Positions 19,872 to 30,858 of a stretch of DNA of 49,314 nt are shown piece by piece. The notes beneath the pieces are model-generated. The model made no database searches. It had not been told where the DNA came from and worked only from the letters and a program-made list of their open reading frames with translations. How positions within the stretch are numbered: position 1 is the first letter of the stretch; every line of letters starts with the position of its first letter. The stretch covers positions 515,142 to 564,455 of the forward strand of contig BFEA01000433.1 in assembly GCA_003427395.1 (NCBI GenBank), read 5' to 3'. A program made the translations under genes and the position numbers. The DNA is from Chara braunii (taxonomy: Eukaryota; Streptophyta; Charophyceae; Charales; Characeae).

Positions 19872-19950
19872 TGATGTAGCTCAGTGGTTAGAGCACTGGT
19901 TGGAAATGCGCATTGTGGTATGAGGTTGCGGGTTCAAAACTCCGCAGCCT
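19872..19950 (+). pseudogene. tRNA-like sequence (pseudogene or SINE head)
   Basis: TGTAGCTCAGTGGTTAGAGC is an excellent D arm and box A. TGCGGGTTCAAAACTCCGCA gives a T-arm-like hairpin and a box B with one extra base. The middle, GGTTGGAAATGCGCATTG, does not form a proper anticodon stem, and the acceptor ends do not pair. It is therefore not a functional tRNA. Confidence 0.6.
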
Positions 19951-20175
19951 TGCGCATGGACACCGGCAGGGCGTTAGAATGACGCACGGCTGGACACACA
20001 CTCCCCTGGGCTGGCGCATGGTACTATTACAGACACTGCCTGCGCACCACGCAGGGGACTGTCCATGGTGTTGTATGTTGGGTCCTGGCCTATGAGGGGT
20101 TTGCCTGATACAGTTAGCAGTCTAATGAGGATGCAGGTACGGGTTTGTGGTTAGACTGCTCATGTGTGTTGGTTA

Positions 20176-20250
20176 NNNNNNNNNNNNNNNNNNNNNNNNN
20201 NNNNNNNNNNNNNNNNNNNNNNNNNNNNNNNNNNNNNNNNNNNNNNNNNN
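20176..20250. other. assembly gap (75 N)
   Basis: All bases are unknown. The gap lies between unassigned sequence and a fragment of gypsy leader. Confidence 1.
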
Positions 20251-20470
20251 TCGCAACTGGAATCTGGACTTCAAGAAGACATTGAGTGACTTTTGGGCTT
20301 CCCCTCAAGAGGGAGACTTGATCGGAGGCTGCCATATTTGCATTGAAGAGCTGCAAGTTGCTACTTTGGTCTTCAACATCGATGGAGGATCCGGCGTTGT
20401 AACATGGGTGTAGGGAGGCCCTCTTAGTCATGCTAGGACACTTCGTGTAGTGGTAGCCAGGGGTCAGGAT
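20251..20470 (+). mobile_element. fragment of the gypsy 5' leader
   Basis: The sequence from TCGCAACTGGAATCTGGACT to GTAGCCAGGGGTCAGGAT matches the leader of the gypsy element at about 25750-25968 nearly base for base, with a few substitutions and small indels. It starts at the N gap and stops exactly at the Tn5 adaptor junction. It is thus a piece of another copy whose neighbours were lost in assembly. Confidence 0.85.
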
Positions 20471-20508
20471 CTGTCTCTTATACACATCTAGATGTGTATA
20501 AGAGACAG
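20471..20508. other. Tn5 mosaic-end junction (Nextera mate-pair adaptor), artefact
   Basis: It is the same 38-base head-to-head mosaic end as at 9058-9095. To its left is gypsy leader cut in the middle; to its right is CGCGAGCCCCTCGGG and a long A run. The break in the gypsy homology at this exact base supports an artificial junction. Confidence 0.95.
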
Positions 20509-20523
20509 CGCGAGCCCCTCGGG

Positions 20524-20556
<33 letters not shown>

Positions 20557-21129
20557 AGAAGAAGAAAAAGAAAAGAAGAAGCAGCAGTGCTACAGCTGAA
20601 GAATAAGCACGTTCCTATGCCATCATAGAAACATAATCTAATCGTTCGAAATAAGCCAAAGCTTGTAGATAGGTCTTATATTAATTCCCACGAAGACGGA
20701 GGGGGTGAGTTTGGGCGATGAAGGTCTTTGCAGTGTTTTAGTGACAACGGGGCAACGTGATTAACGTAAAGTGGAGGAGGAGGTTATTTTGCTTGGTCTG
20801 TTTATCACGAAAGAGGCGGTAGGTGGTGGTTTCATCTTCAAGCTGTTGACGTCACGGGATTTTGTGATACGGATATCACGAGAGGCATCGCATGAGGTCG
20901 CTGCCACGTCTCTATTTTGATTTGGAGCTAGAGTATGTGATTGGGGCTGTGTCCTTTGGGTATCACTGTCTGTTTCCTGATTTGTCATGATTTTTTCCCT
21001 GATTTTTCCTGAGTTGTGGCTGTTTTTTCTGATATTTTTTCAGAGGTTGTTTTTGAATGATTTCGTTTTTATAATTGTGATTTGTTTAAAATCTGATTCA
21101 TGGGATCTTAGGTGTTTTTTGGATGTAAT

Positions 21130-21900
21130 TGATCCCTAATCTGAAATTCGTATTTTCTGTTCTGGGGCGAGGTCCCATTAGCAGTCAGATAGGAGTGTGG
21201 CTGATCCAGTGTGACACTGAGTGGCAGCGGACAGACAGGTTCATTACGAATTTCTGGGCCGAGAAAACAGGAGAAAGGCAAAAAAAAAAAGAAACAGAGA
21301 CCTCCCACCGGAAATCACGGCAGAGTGCTTCCCAGCCATCAGATCACAAATGATCTGATGGTGGTGGTTGCAACAACAGTGAACAAAGTAACCGCCACAT
21401 TTTCTGGAATAAACTTGACTTATGTCAGCACTGATCCTGACACCCTCCATATACTCCGTGATTGAAGGAGGGCTCCACCCAATGAGATAACTGCACAACA
21501 ACAAGTAAAATACTGAAAATCTTCTATCCAGTGGGCCTAAGGCCAACCCCACCCTCATTTGGGGTTGGCCACACCCCCAACCGATTGAAAAGATTCTGAC
21601 GGGAAGCTTTCTTTGCACGGGTATGCCCAGTGCTAAGGAGAGGAGGGGAACAAAGATATCCTTACTTTTTTGGGTAATACATGTAAAATACTGACCGTGG
21701 GATCGTGAGTACTGCACGACAGGATTTGGGTCCCTCAACTGCCCCACAAACTCGTTTCTATCCTATGTCGTTGCTAGTGGGACCTCGCCCCTGAGCAAGA
21801 TCCCTAATCTGAAATTCTTATGTTCTTAGCAGAATCCTTAATCTTAAATTTGTATTTTCTTAGCAAGATTCCTAATATGAAATTCGTAAATCAGAGTTTT
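21130..21900 (+). repeat. CCCTAATCTGAAATTCG repeat units flanking the TIR element
   Basis: GATCCCTAATCTGAAATTC with a following TATTTTCT occurs once just left of the TIR element (21131) and again to its right at about 21799. Two decayed versions follow there (AATCCTTAATCTTAAATTTG, GATTCCTAATATGAAATTCG). The unit is about 35 bases. The TIR element appears to have inserted within this array. Confidence 0.65.
21162..21793. mobile_element. 632-bp non-autonomous DNA transposon with TIRs
   Basis: The left end CTGGGGCGAGGTCCCATTAG and the right end, reverse complemented, CAGGGGCGAGGTCCCACTAG, are inverted repeats. Similarity continues more weakly for another ~20 bases (GTCAGATAGGAG against GACATAGGATAG). 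The CAGGG start resembles hAT elements. No matching 8-base target duplication is visible. The interior has no transposase. It has two strong hairpins, ATCAGATCACAAATGATCTGAT near 21340-21360 as a broken palindrome and an 11-base stem GGCCAACCCCA/TGGGGTTGGCC near 21541-21571. Confidence 0.65.
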
Positions 21901-23055
21901 TCTCTGATCCCCCAATGAATGATTACTAAATTTGGAATTACAAAGGGTTACACCGTTACAAATTGATTTTCTCAAAGTGGAATTGATGTCCTACGTTTAT
22001 CCATCTTTGATCTAATTTGAAATCCGACGTACTTCTCTATATTTGTGTGCACAAGTTTGGGCTCTTATTTTTTGAATTCGATATTTGATGTCACTTCTTT
22101 GAAGGATTTCCAAAAAACTGGTCACAATTGAGTGTCAAGCTGTGATATTGTAGGATTTGGGCTCATAGGTGCTGATTGAATTATCTCCTTCAGGACTTGG
22201 AGCCCCTCCCTGCGAGGGTTATACAAGGTGGGAGGTGTGATCCTTGAGAGGGTAGGGGCGGTATTGTGGGTTTGTTCTCTTCTGGGCCAGGCTGATTTGG
22301 GTCGGATCAGCCACGGTGGTTGGGAGGGAGGACAAGGGGCCGTGCTGTTTTCAGCAAGGTGAGAGGTTGAGAGGTGTTTCACTCGGAGGGGGTGACACGA
22401 GGGAAGGGGGATCTTCAGCTCTGCGGGGGCATGCTCTAGGGGGTATTGGATGCTGTTCTGAACTGGGGCTGTTCTGAACTGGGGCTGGGAGGTGAGGGGG
22501 CGCCATCCAGCGGTGAAAGGACAGGTGTTTTGTTTTTTTTGGGGGGAGGAGTAATCCGCGCGGTTTCTTCTGAGCCTTTTACATTCAGCAGAGATGTGAA
22601 TAGGCGCGGGAATTTCCATGGGGAGGGAAGTACCCTCCCGTCCTAAAAAAAAAATAAAAAATAGTTCCCTCCCGTCCTCTCTCCTTATGGGAAGAATAGG
22701 TGTTGACTGTCTTTTTAGGTTACGATTCCTGCACTTGTATTTGAGTTCCCTGAATTCTTGTGATTTGTGAGGTTGTAATAAAGAAAATTTTCATAATTTT
22801 GATGCTGGTTGCAGCGGACTGTCTTTGTGGAGATGGTTGGAGATAATGCGCTTTGCGGCAAAAGGGCTACCGGTAACCGGTAGGACGTAAATAGGGTACA
22901 GCAGTGGTGGAGATGGTAGCTCTACCGCAGTAAGTCTTGCCGGAGTAACGTTGAGATGCTTTTTTGGGTTGGATATCTGCAGCCAATGCTTGAAAGAGTG
23001 GATGAACGGAATTACAGCTATGGCGACAATTGGTGGCTTGTCTGGTATCTGCTGA
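21901..23055. other. no recognisable gene
   Basis: Only unassigned frames are present. ACCGGTAACCGGT, a 13-base palindrome-like word, lies at about 22869. A short A-rich run lies at about 22645. Nothing supports a gene or known element. Confidence 0.35.
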
Positions 23056-23059
23056 TGTC

Positions 23060-23330
23060 CTAGGTCCCAGTGGTTTACGAATGGACGAGGTCAGAACGAC
23101 GCTGGTCGGTGCTGGGGCTTGGTCACGCTGCCCTGTAACCTGAGCGGCACGGGGCATGAGACCTGGTAGAGAGACCTGGGGAGTTGTCGAGGGTGGACGG
23201 CACTCTAGTGTCTAGTAGAGAAGTGGTACTTAGTCGACGCTGGCCGGAGCCGGGGCGGGTCGCTTTGCCTTGTAGCCTAGCAGGTGGGGGGTTTCTGATG
23301 TGGGTCGTGCCACTCTGTAACCTAGCAGTT
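23060..23330 (+). repeat. dispersed repeat shared with 7430-7640
   Basis: CGGTGCTGGGGC, GCCCTGTAACCT and CTCTGTAACCTAG words match the repeat at 7430-7640. Here the unit itself recurs two to three times (GACGCTGG at about 23098 and 23234, TAACCTAG-like words at 23136, 23276 and 23319), which suggests local tandem growth. Confidence 0.5.
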
Positions 23331-23556
23331 GGGGTTGGTAGACATTGGGTATAGGGGTATAGGGGAGAGGCGGATAGGGTTAAGCTGCTGACAGTTGCTA
23401 AAGGCAGGTGGTTTTCGGTCTGAATATTCCCATGATCAATCCCTAAAGATCCTAAATCTCTGTGTAGAATGCATAGCTATCATCTTTAGCCAAAGCCGGG
23501 TAATGGCCCTGGTAACTCAAAAGTTTTTACGTAATCTTCTCAATATGTTTTTGAAT

Positions 23557-23656
23557 GGGACGCTGAGCCCGGTTCCCAGCACGTGTTCCCAGCACGTGTT
23601 GCTCCCCACGAATAGATTGGAGCATGTCCAATTCAAAAAAAAAAAAAAAAAAAAAA
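23557..23656 (+). mobile_element. SINE-like element, copy 4, with poly(A) tail
   Basis: The head GGGACGCTGAGCCCGGTT and TGCTCCCCACGAATAGATTG matches the family. The word CCCAGCACGTGTT is duplicated in tandem within this copy. The element ends in a 22-base A run at 23635-23656. It is the copy with the clearest 3' end. Confidence 0.7.
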
Positions 23657-24044
23657 GGTTTTATATTAATTCCTAGTGCCTCAAAGGAGAGAATCTGGGC
23701 ACAACCATAACCAGCATGCTCTGGCTCTATTGTGCTGTGTTTCAGTGCTGCCTGTTGCAGCCCGCTCATAGCAGCCAGGCGCCCAAGCGAGCAGAAATGT
23801 TTCCCGTTTTCGTCAAGTATGCTGCGGTGTGGTTCTCTGATAGAAGTCTGGCCTGACATTTCCTGTTCATTGAGATTTGCTTCATGTGTCCTGCCGATCA
23901 AGCAATCATCATACCTTCATGAGTGACGATTGCCAAAATTGTTCGAACCTTTGCAAGTCCCAACAGCAGCAGCAGCCGCAGCGGCCTTTCGGCTAGGCTA
24001 GTCTGTGGGTTATATATATGCGGAATAAGGCAGAGTTATTTATT

Positions 24045-24087
24045 AAAAAAAAGCCAGGATCAGAAAGGTAACGGCAGAAAATATACA
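24045..24087 (-). mobile_element. 3' tail of a poly(T)-ended SINE
   Basis: On the minus strand TTACCTTTCTGATCCTGGC followed by T8 equals the last 27 bases of the SINE at 33842-34135. It abuts the start of the 5' LTR with only about 16 diverged bases between. Confidence 0.6.
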
Positions 24088-25305
24088 TGTAATGACCCGC
24101 CAAAACACAGACTGAGAACACTGCTGATTTCTGGGATTTGCGGCTGGAATGTATGCCTTGCTGAGATTCCCGCATTCTGCTGTGATTTCCAAGTTTGTGT
24201 GTGTGTGTGTGTGCCTGCTGGTCTGCATGCCTGTCTGAGTGCTTGTCGGCCTGAGTGTGTGTACGACCTGCAAGGGTACTTGTTGGTTGAGAGGCCCCGC
24301 AGGGCCGGTACTTACCTGTGGCTGTGACTTTGAGGGTTGCAGCAGGGAAAAACACTCAAGTAGCGGGGGGGTAAGCCCGCGACACTTAGAGCAGCAGGAA
24401 AAACACTCAAGTAGCAGGTAGGCTGGTACCACTCAAGTAGTGGTAGAAGTGTCGGGTACTGGAGGCCGAGCAGAAGAAGACAATAAGTTGGCATTTTTAG
24501 AGGCCCAGTAGCGGTAGGCTAGAAGTAGGTCGGTACCAGTCCAAGTAGCCTGAATCTAGGGCCTGTCTGGACGATATCAGAGTCTGCAATGATGTTTCCC
24601 TCTGAAAGGGAGGAGGTACCGGTTGCTGGGAGGCCGCGTGGCCTAGGAAGTCACCGCCCAAGAGGCAACTAGGCCGCTATATCTTCAGGAGGAGCAAGCA
24701 GCTCCTCCTCATTTGCGGTGTGCAAGGATTGGCGACATACTGTTGGAGCCAAGCGCTGGACTTGGAGCGCTGCCTGGAGGAGGAGAGCAGCTGGGCGCTC
24801 AGACTGACTATGGCAAGCAGCCCAGCCTGAGGAGGAGGAAGAAGAGGGTGAAGGAAGAGAGTGGTGAGGTACCTACCTGGCTATGGTGGACACCATCTTC
24901 ATCACCTTGATAGGCGCTGCATCTGGAAGGCCGCAGTTGGGGTAGTGCCGCACCAAGGAAGCTCGAAGGCAGAGTTGGGCATGGCGGCATGAGGAGCAGC
25001 GACATAGCTGCTTTGTGTTGTCCTTTGGACAGGAAGGGTAGAGCCCTTAGTAATCGGCCATAGCCTACGCATGTGAGTGGAGGAAGAAGGGGAAGCCATG
25101 GCTATGGTGGACCTGTTGTTGTGTCAGCAGTAAGAGGGAACTTCGGATATTGATTCTGGTAATCCACTCATTGTTATTATTATTGTTGGAAGAAGAACAA
25201 GATTGGCAAAGTCAAGGAGGGGGAGGAATGTGGAGAGAGAAGGGGGATTTGTCATTCGTCTTGCAGGTGTACTTCTTCTTCTACTTCTTCTTCTTCTTCT
25301 TCTTC

Positions 25306-25337
<32 letters not shown>

Positions 25338-25481
25338 CTTCTTCTTCTTCTTCTATTATTATTTCTTCTTCCTCTCTTCTTTGGTCTCTATCTCTTTGCA
25401 AGTGTTTTCGTTTGTTTCGAAAGTGGGTGGCATTGTCTTTCCTTGTGTAATTGCACTTTGGAAGTGACCAGGATCGTAACA
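24088..25481 (+). repeat. 5' LTR of the gypsy element (1394 bp)
   Basis: It begins TGTAATGACCCGCC and ends GATCGTAACA, with the TG...CA termini usual for LTRs. It matches 32394-33837 along its length, with indels. It contains a GT microsatellite at about 24196-24213 and a long TTC microsatellite at about 25266-25353 near its end. No promoter was assigned beyond this. Confidence 0.92.
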
Positions 25482-25483
25482 AT

Positions 25484-25497
25484 TGGTATCATAGCGG
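25484..25497 (+). promoter_or_regulatory. primer-binding site, initiator tRNA-Met type
   Basis: Two bases after the LTR, TGGTATCATAGCGG matches the TGGTATCAGAGC primer-binding site common in plant LTR elements, complementary to the 3' end of initiator tRNA-Met, with one mismatch. Confidence 0.85.
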
Positions 25498-26796
25498 ACT
25501 TACTTGCTGGAGAGAGGTGTTAGTCACCCTAACCGTAATCTTGAATTAGGTTAGGGCTAACCTAATGTCGGATTAGGGTTGGAGGTTAGGGTTAAGAGGG
25601 GCAGCGAGGTATGTGGATGCTACCCCCACCTGGCTAGGTCATGTAGGGTCGAGATCAGACTTGACCAGTTGTTTGAGTGATTGAATGGGGTGGCGAGACA
25701 CAAAGGAGGCTGATTGGAGTAAGCGAGAGGGAGTAGAGAGTGAGAGGTACTCGCAACTGGAATCTGGACTTAAGAAGACATTGAGTGACTTTTGGGCTTC
25801 CCCTCAAGAGGGAGACTTGACGGGAGGCTGCCATTTTTGCGTTAAAGAGTTGCAAGTTGCTACTTGGTGTTCAACATCGATGGAGGATCTAGCGTTGTAA
25901 CATGGGTGTAGGAAGGCCCTCTTAGTCATGCTAGGACACTTCGTGTAGTGGTAGCCAGGGGTCAGGATGACCTATGAGAGAGGGGGGTGAGTCGTTATCC
26001 ATCTTTGGAGGTCGGGCCTCACAGGTAAGTGACATGTGACTTGGGTATGCCCATGGGTGGTTGCTTGGTGCTTCATGGCCTGTTGGGGTGTGCTGGGCTC
26101 TCTTCCTCGTCTCTGCGGTCTTGGTTGTGTGTGTGAGCATGTGGATTGCTTTCTCACCTACTGGATGGATGGATGGTGTATCTTGTTTTCAATGACATAT
26201 CTTTCTACCCTGCATTGTCTTTCCACTTCTGAACGGTTGTAGGAGTAGGTTCTTGCTTAAAGTTGTCTTTTCCTTTTTAGTACGGTAGAGGCAGTTTGGG
26301 ACTGTCTTGGGACACCCTTCTGATTGGTCCTGGTCCACGACCTACTTGGGACCCTTCGGGACTAAGTGTGACCAGTCCCAGATTGCCAGGACCCTTTGTC
26401 GTCAGTGAATTTCTTTGATGTGCTGAAATAAGGGGACACACGGCTAGTACGGACATTCCTTTCAAGGGATCGTAACTGGTCTTAGTGCTTATTCTCACAG
26501 ACGCCCCGAGTCTGACTCAACGACCGCCTGCACCCCTCGAAATCTCCATTGCTTCAGTTAGTTTTCTTCGTTTGATTTATTCGTGGTACATGTTCCATGT
26601 CAGGTTAGACAAGAGGGGATCTTCAACTAATCTGACCGGACCCATTCGTTAAGTCGGACCTCTCTTTGAATTTTTTTTTTTTTTTTTAAATTTTGCTGCG
26701 TGGATGCCATTCTCTCAGTCCAAATGAATTGCCACTCCGACTAGGAGATCTACCTTCTGCTCTTGTGAAATTTTTTTTTTCCTCTTCATCTAAACT
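25498..26796 (+). other. gypsy leader (untranslated)
   Basis: About 1.3 kb separate the primer-binding site from the first gag ATG. No gene is seen. A ~220-base part (25750-25968) also occurs as an isolated fragment at 20251-20470. AGGTTAGGG-type words at 25540-25600 and a T run at 26673-26687 are the only low-complexity stretches. Confidence 0.7.
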
Positions 26797-28665
26797 ATGT
26801 CCAGTATGGAGACGCGTGAGCAAAAAGCGAAAAGAGAGAGAAGGGAGAGAGAAGGTATTCTTTTTGAGAGTGTGACAAGGGGTAAGAGGAGCGTTCGTCC
26901 AAACGTGAGCAAAGAGCGGACCCCTCTTGAGAGATGTACTGAGACCCCATCCTTCGGCATGGCAGACATCTCATCTGCCCAATGGCAGGCCATGCTGGAC
27001 GTCGCGGACGAGAACGAGAAACCGTTCTTTCATAAACTTTCTGAGGATGCGTTGTATAGAGAAAAGGAGGCAGAGGCAGCCACTAGATCGGCAAGCATTG
27101 CTGATCAAATAACTCTTTTGACTATTCCAGAAACCGGAGATGCTCGGTTTGCAGAAACGTTAGTCGCTGCTGTAATAGCCTTGGTCCAACCACGGACTCT
27201 AGAAAATTTCGAGTCGCGTGTGACAACTTTAGAACAACAAAATCAAGAGCTATTGGCTGAGATTGCAGGCCTCAACCAGGCCTTACTGACCATCCCTCGT
27301 CCTCCCTGCCCTGTTGCAGTTCCAACCTTTCTGCCTTAACCCAGTCCTCATGCAAAGGTCAAGTGGAACTGTGACTTTTCGAGGAACCGGTGCCAACTCT
27401 TCAAGCGGCAGGGCCGACAGTTCTGCACTGATCCCAGTCCCAAAGGCAGGATCATCAGCCCAAAACATTGCAGTTCTTGTCGGTGTCCAATACAACAGTC
27501 CCGCGGTGGACAAGAGCGCAGCCACACTGCCATCCAAGTACGTCAGGAAGGGGGATATCACCTCTTGGATCAGCTCCATGCGCTCATACTTCGAGGTACT
27601 ACGTACGCCGCAGGAAGACCGAAGTATGATTATGAGCACGAATATTGAACCCGCCGTACGGAGTTTTATTAAACTCCAAGTTGTTAGTGCAGGTTATGAA
27701 AGGATAGACCTGACTCAGTGGCTGAAAGTGACTCCTGCACGTACTCTTGAGGATCTCCTCACCGCACAATATCAAGATAAGCACGCTGCACTCAAGGCAA
27801 GATTGAAACTTGAGGCCCTCAAGGGCCAAAAGTGGAGGACTTCCATGCATGCCTTGGAACATCATTTGACTAGTCTGTTCACTACACCAAACCTGGGATG
27901 GACTGATGTGTCTTGCATGGATGTAGTTATGGGAGTGGCCCCTGAAGACTATGTCTCCCGGCTAGGACTCGAAGACCATACGACTTGGCGAGAGCTACTG
28001 ACGGATATAGTCAACCTAGAAGCCAAAGACCTCGCCAGGCGTGCAAAGACACCAGTTGCAGGAAAAGCTTCACGACGCAAGCGGTACGAAAGCAGCCATC
28101 AGTTTGTCGTGCATTGGGAGACTGAGGATTAGTCCTATGCGAATGATCTGTCTCTAGATGACGATCTAGAGCCAGACTCCGAAGTGGGCTGTTCTACATC
28201 AGCCCTTGAGTTTGACATAAATGGCAAAGAAAAGTATAATGCCTTTAGAAAGACTGCTTCAAGCAAAGGGCATAACCGCAGTTCAGGTAAGGGAACCATA
28301 GCACACCTCCCCAAGAATGCAAAAATTCCTGAGAAGCCGGAGGATGCTTCCACCAAGCCTTGGGAAGCCCTCCGCATTAGTAAAAAATAATGAGAAAAAA
28401 GATCAAAATTGCGCGTGTGCTTGCATTGTGAAAAGCCTGGGCACGCAGTGCAGGATTGTTATTGTCTGCAGAGAAACAGGCAAAGGGCGTAGAAGAGTCA
28501 TCAACACTCTTTACAACAAGGGAAGTTGAACAGTCGGTTGCAGCCCCCTCCAAGGAGCTTGAATCTGGTCAACAACCCGCTCTCGAAGCCCGGACCGATG
28601 CTGAAACCAGGTTGTCGCAGTTCAAGTCCTTTACACTGAGCCTTGGGAGGAGACTAAGGAAGTAA
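26797..28665 (+). pseudogene. gag: gag polyprotein of the gypsy element, broken
   Basis: Gag would form the virus-like particle in the cytoplasm. Translation opens at the ATG at 26797 with a basic stretch and a coiled-coil-like segment (LEQQNQELLAEIAGLNQAL). A frameshift near 27314-27339 moves to the frame of 27314-28132. That frame contains the capsid-like region (WISSMRSYFEVLRTPQEDRS and TAQYQDKHAALKARLKLEAL). It meets TAG at 28130 but stays in frame to 28387. After a frameshift in an A-rich run comes a CCHC zinc knuckle, CLHCEKPGHAVQDC, at 28418-28459. The tail (28456-28665) lies in a third frame. Confidence 0.85.
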
Positions 28666-30858
28666 ACTTCCATTCTTACCTGGAACATTGGCTGCAGCTC
28701 AAGCAACAATGTCCTGTTCAAGGGGGAGTGGAACTGATCTTCTTTAAGCTGCTCATCAACCGTTGATACATTTGTGTTTTGATTGATAATGGTTCCACAA
28801 CTAACTTATTTTCTCCTAACGGTATTCGTAAGGCGGGCGTGGGAATGATGCAAGTGGAATTGTAGAACCCCTGTCAAACCCAGGTAGGCAACCACAAGGC
28901 TGTCACCTCAACACATGCTGTCAAAGGTGTGTGTGTGACCTTTGACAAAGATCGCACTGTCACTCATGAGTTGAATTTCTATGTCCTTGACAAGTGTCCC
29001 TTCGACGCGATCATTGGTTTGGGCTGGTTAAAAGCCCATTGCCTAAGGACCGCGTGGGCGTATACTCAGTTTGTGGTGCATGACGCCAAGGGGAACGAGC
29101 GTACCGTCTTGTTGGATGAGACGCACGAGTCCCTAGTGAATCTTTTGAGTGCGAACAAATTATGCAGATCAGTGCACACGCACAAAGAAGGTGAGCATGT
29201 GCATGTAGCCCTTGTGAAGCCTCTCCATGTGCCTTCTACTTTTGTTGCATTTTCTACCTCGGAAAATAATTATACTTCTACTACATCTACTTTTGTTCCA
29301 TCTACTTCTACTATAAGAGATAAGTCTACTTTTAATCCAACTACTTCGAATTCGATTGTTATTGCTTTAAATTCTCAAATTGATTTTCTCTCTTCTGATG
29401 AGGATGATTCTCCACCGGAAGTCCCAACAAACATTCGCCGTCTATTAGATCGATTTCCTGAAGTTCCGACAGAACCTCATGGAGTCCCCGAGCGTTCGGT
29501 CAAACACAAGATCAAGATATTAGAAGGGAGTGTTCCTCCAAATGGTTGTGTCTACCGTATGGGGCAAGGCGAGTTGGAGGAGTTGAGAAGACAGATTGAC
29601 GACATGATTGATCGTGGATGGATTAGGCCTAGTGAGTCTGAGTTCGGTGCACCTGTCCTGTTTATGCCAAAAAAAGGAGGCAAACTCTGGATGTGTATCG
29701 ATTATCGTGGCCTAAATTGTATCACTAAAAAGAATGTTTAGCCCTTGCCTCACATAGATGATTTGCTGGATGTTGCAGGTGGGTGCAAGGTCTTCTCTAA
29801 GATCGGCCTCAAGTCTGGCTACCACCAAATTGAAGTTTATCCGAACGACCAGCACAAAACTGCGTTCAAAACATGCGATGGGTACAAATTCATTGTTATG
29901 CCCTTCGGTCTCACGAATGCACCAACCACATTTCAGTGTCTGATGGACAAGGTTCTTCGCCATCAACTCAACAGATTTGTTATCGTTTACCTTGATGACA
30001 TCTTGACTTTCATCAAGTCCATGAAATAGTACGTCAAGCACCTTGAGGAAGTCTTGCAGGTTCTCAAGGAGGCGCAACTGCACCTCAACTTAGAGAAATA
30101 TGAGTTTGGAAGGTACAACGTCATCTATCTTGGGCGCCAGTTGTCTGCAAACGGCCTTGAGCCTGAGGCAACCAAGGTTGAGGTCATACGAAAGTAGCCT
30201 CAACCGGCGAACATACGCGAACTGCGTTCCTTTCTTGGTTTGGCTTCGTATTATCGGAAGTTTGTACCCAAAGTGTCTGTCGTTGCTTACCCACTCTCGA
30301 GACTAAGAAGCAAAAATGTCGCTTATGCGTGGTGTGAGAAATGCGAGACTGCGTTTCAAGCCTTGAAAGAGGCTTTGGTAAGTCATCTTGTGCTCCACAT
30401 TGCGGATCCCAACCTCACGTTCGTTGTCACTACGGACGCGAGCCAGTATGGGATTGGCACAGTGCTGCATCATGATGATGACGATGGCCTGCGTCCGCTC
30501 GAGTATTACAACAAACGCATATATGTGTGAGTTATACGCCTTGCGAGAGGCGCTCGCGCATTGGAAGCACTCCCTCTTGGGTCGCCACTTCAAGGTTTGC
30601 TCAGATCGTCAGACCTTGTGTTGGATCAAAACGCAAAACGATCTATCCCCGACGCACCGCTGGCTGCATGACATTGACATTTACAATTTTGAACTAAAAC
30701 ACAAGAAAGGTTGTTATAATCGTGTCGCTGATTCTTTGTCTCGACATCTTGAGTTTTTGATTTGCCTCGTGGGCTCATACGATCTTCGAAGGAAACTGAA
30801 GGAGGATCTGGTCGAGCGCAGTGTCAAGGATCCGGACCTTATTCCCATCCTTAAGTAG
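28626..30858 (+). pseudogene. pol: pol, part 1: protease, reverse transcriptase, RNase H; inactive
   Basis: The protease region has LIDNGST near 28780, where the family has Asp-Ser/Thr/Cys-Gly; the second residue is Asn. A TGA (~28764) and TAG (~28863) interrupt it. The DAIIGLGWL segment follows at about 29010. RT runs from GVPERSVKHKI (29480) through GAPVLFMPKKGGKLWM, then SKIGLKSGYHQ, in which GGC at 29805-29807 gives Gly for the motif A catalytic Asp, to an intact YLDD near 29990. RNase H begins with VTTDASQYGIG. Its middle has a small deletion with frame change at about 30528, then CELYALREALAHWKHSLLG. TAG codons at 29739, 30027 and 30195 break the RT. Confidence 0.9.

Noticed and set aside
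19872-19950. Functional tRNA gene
   Set aside because: D and T arms are good, but no anticodon stem or acceptor pairing can be formed.
25252-25523. Poly-Leu and poly-Glu frames over the TTC run (also 33367-33843)
   Set aside because: They are translations of a TTC microsatellite inside the LTRs.
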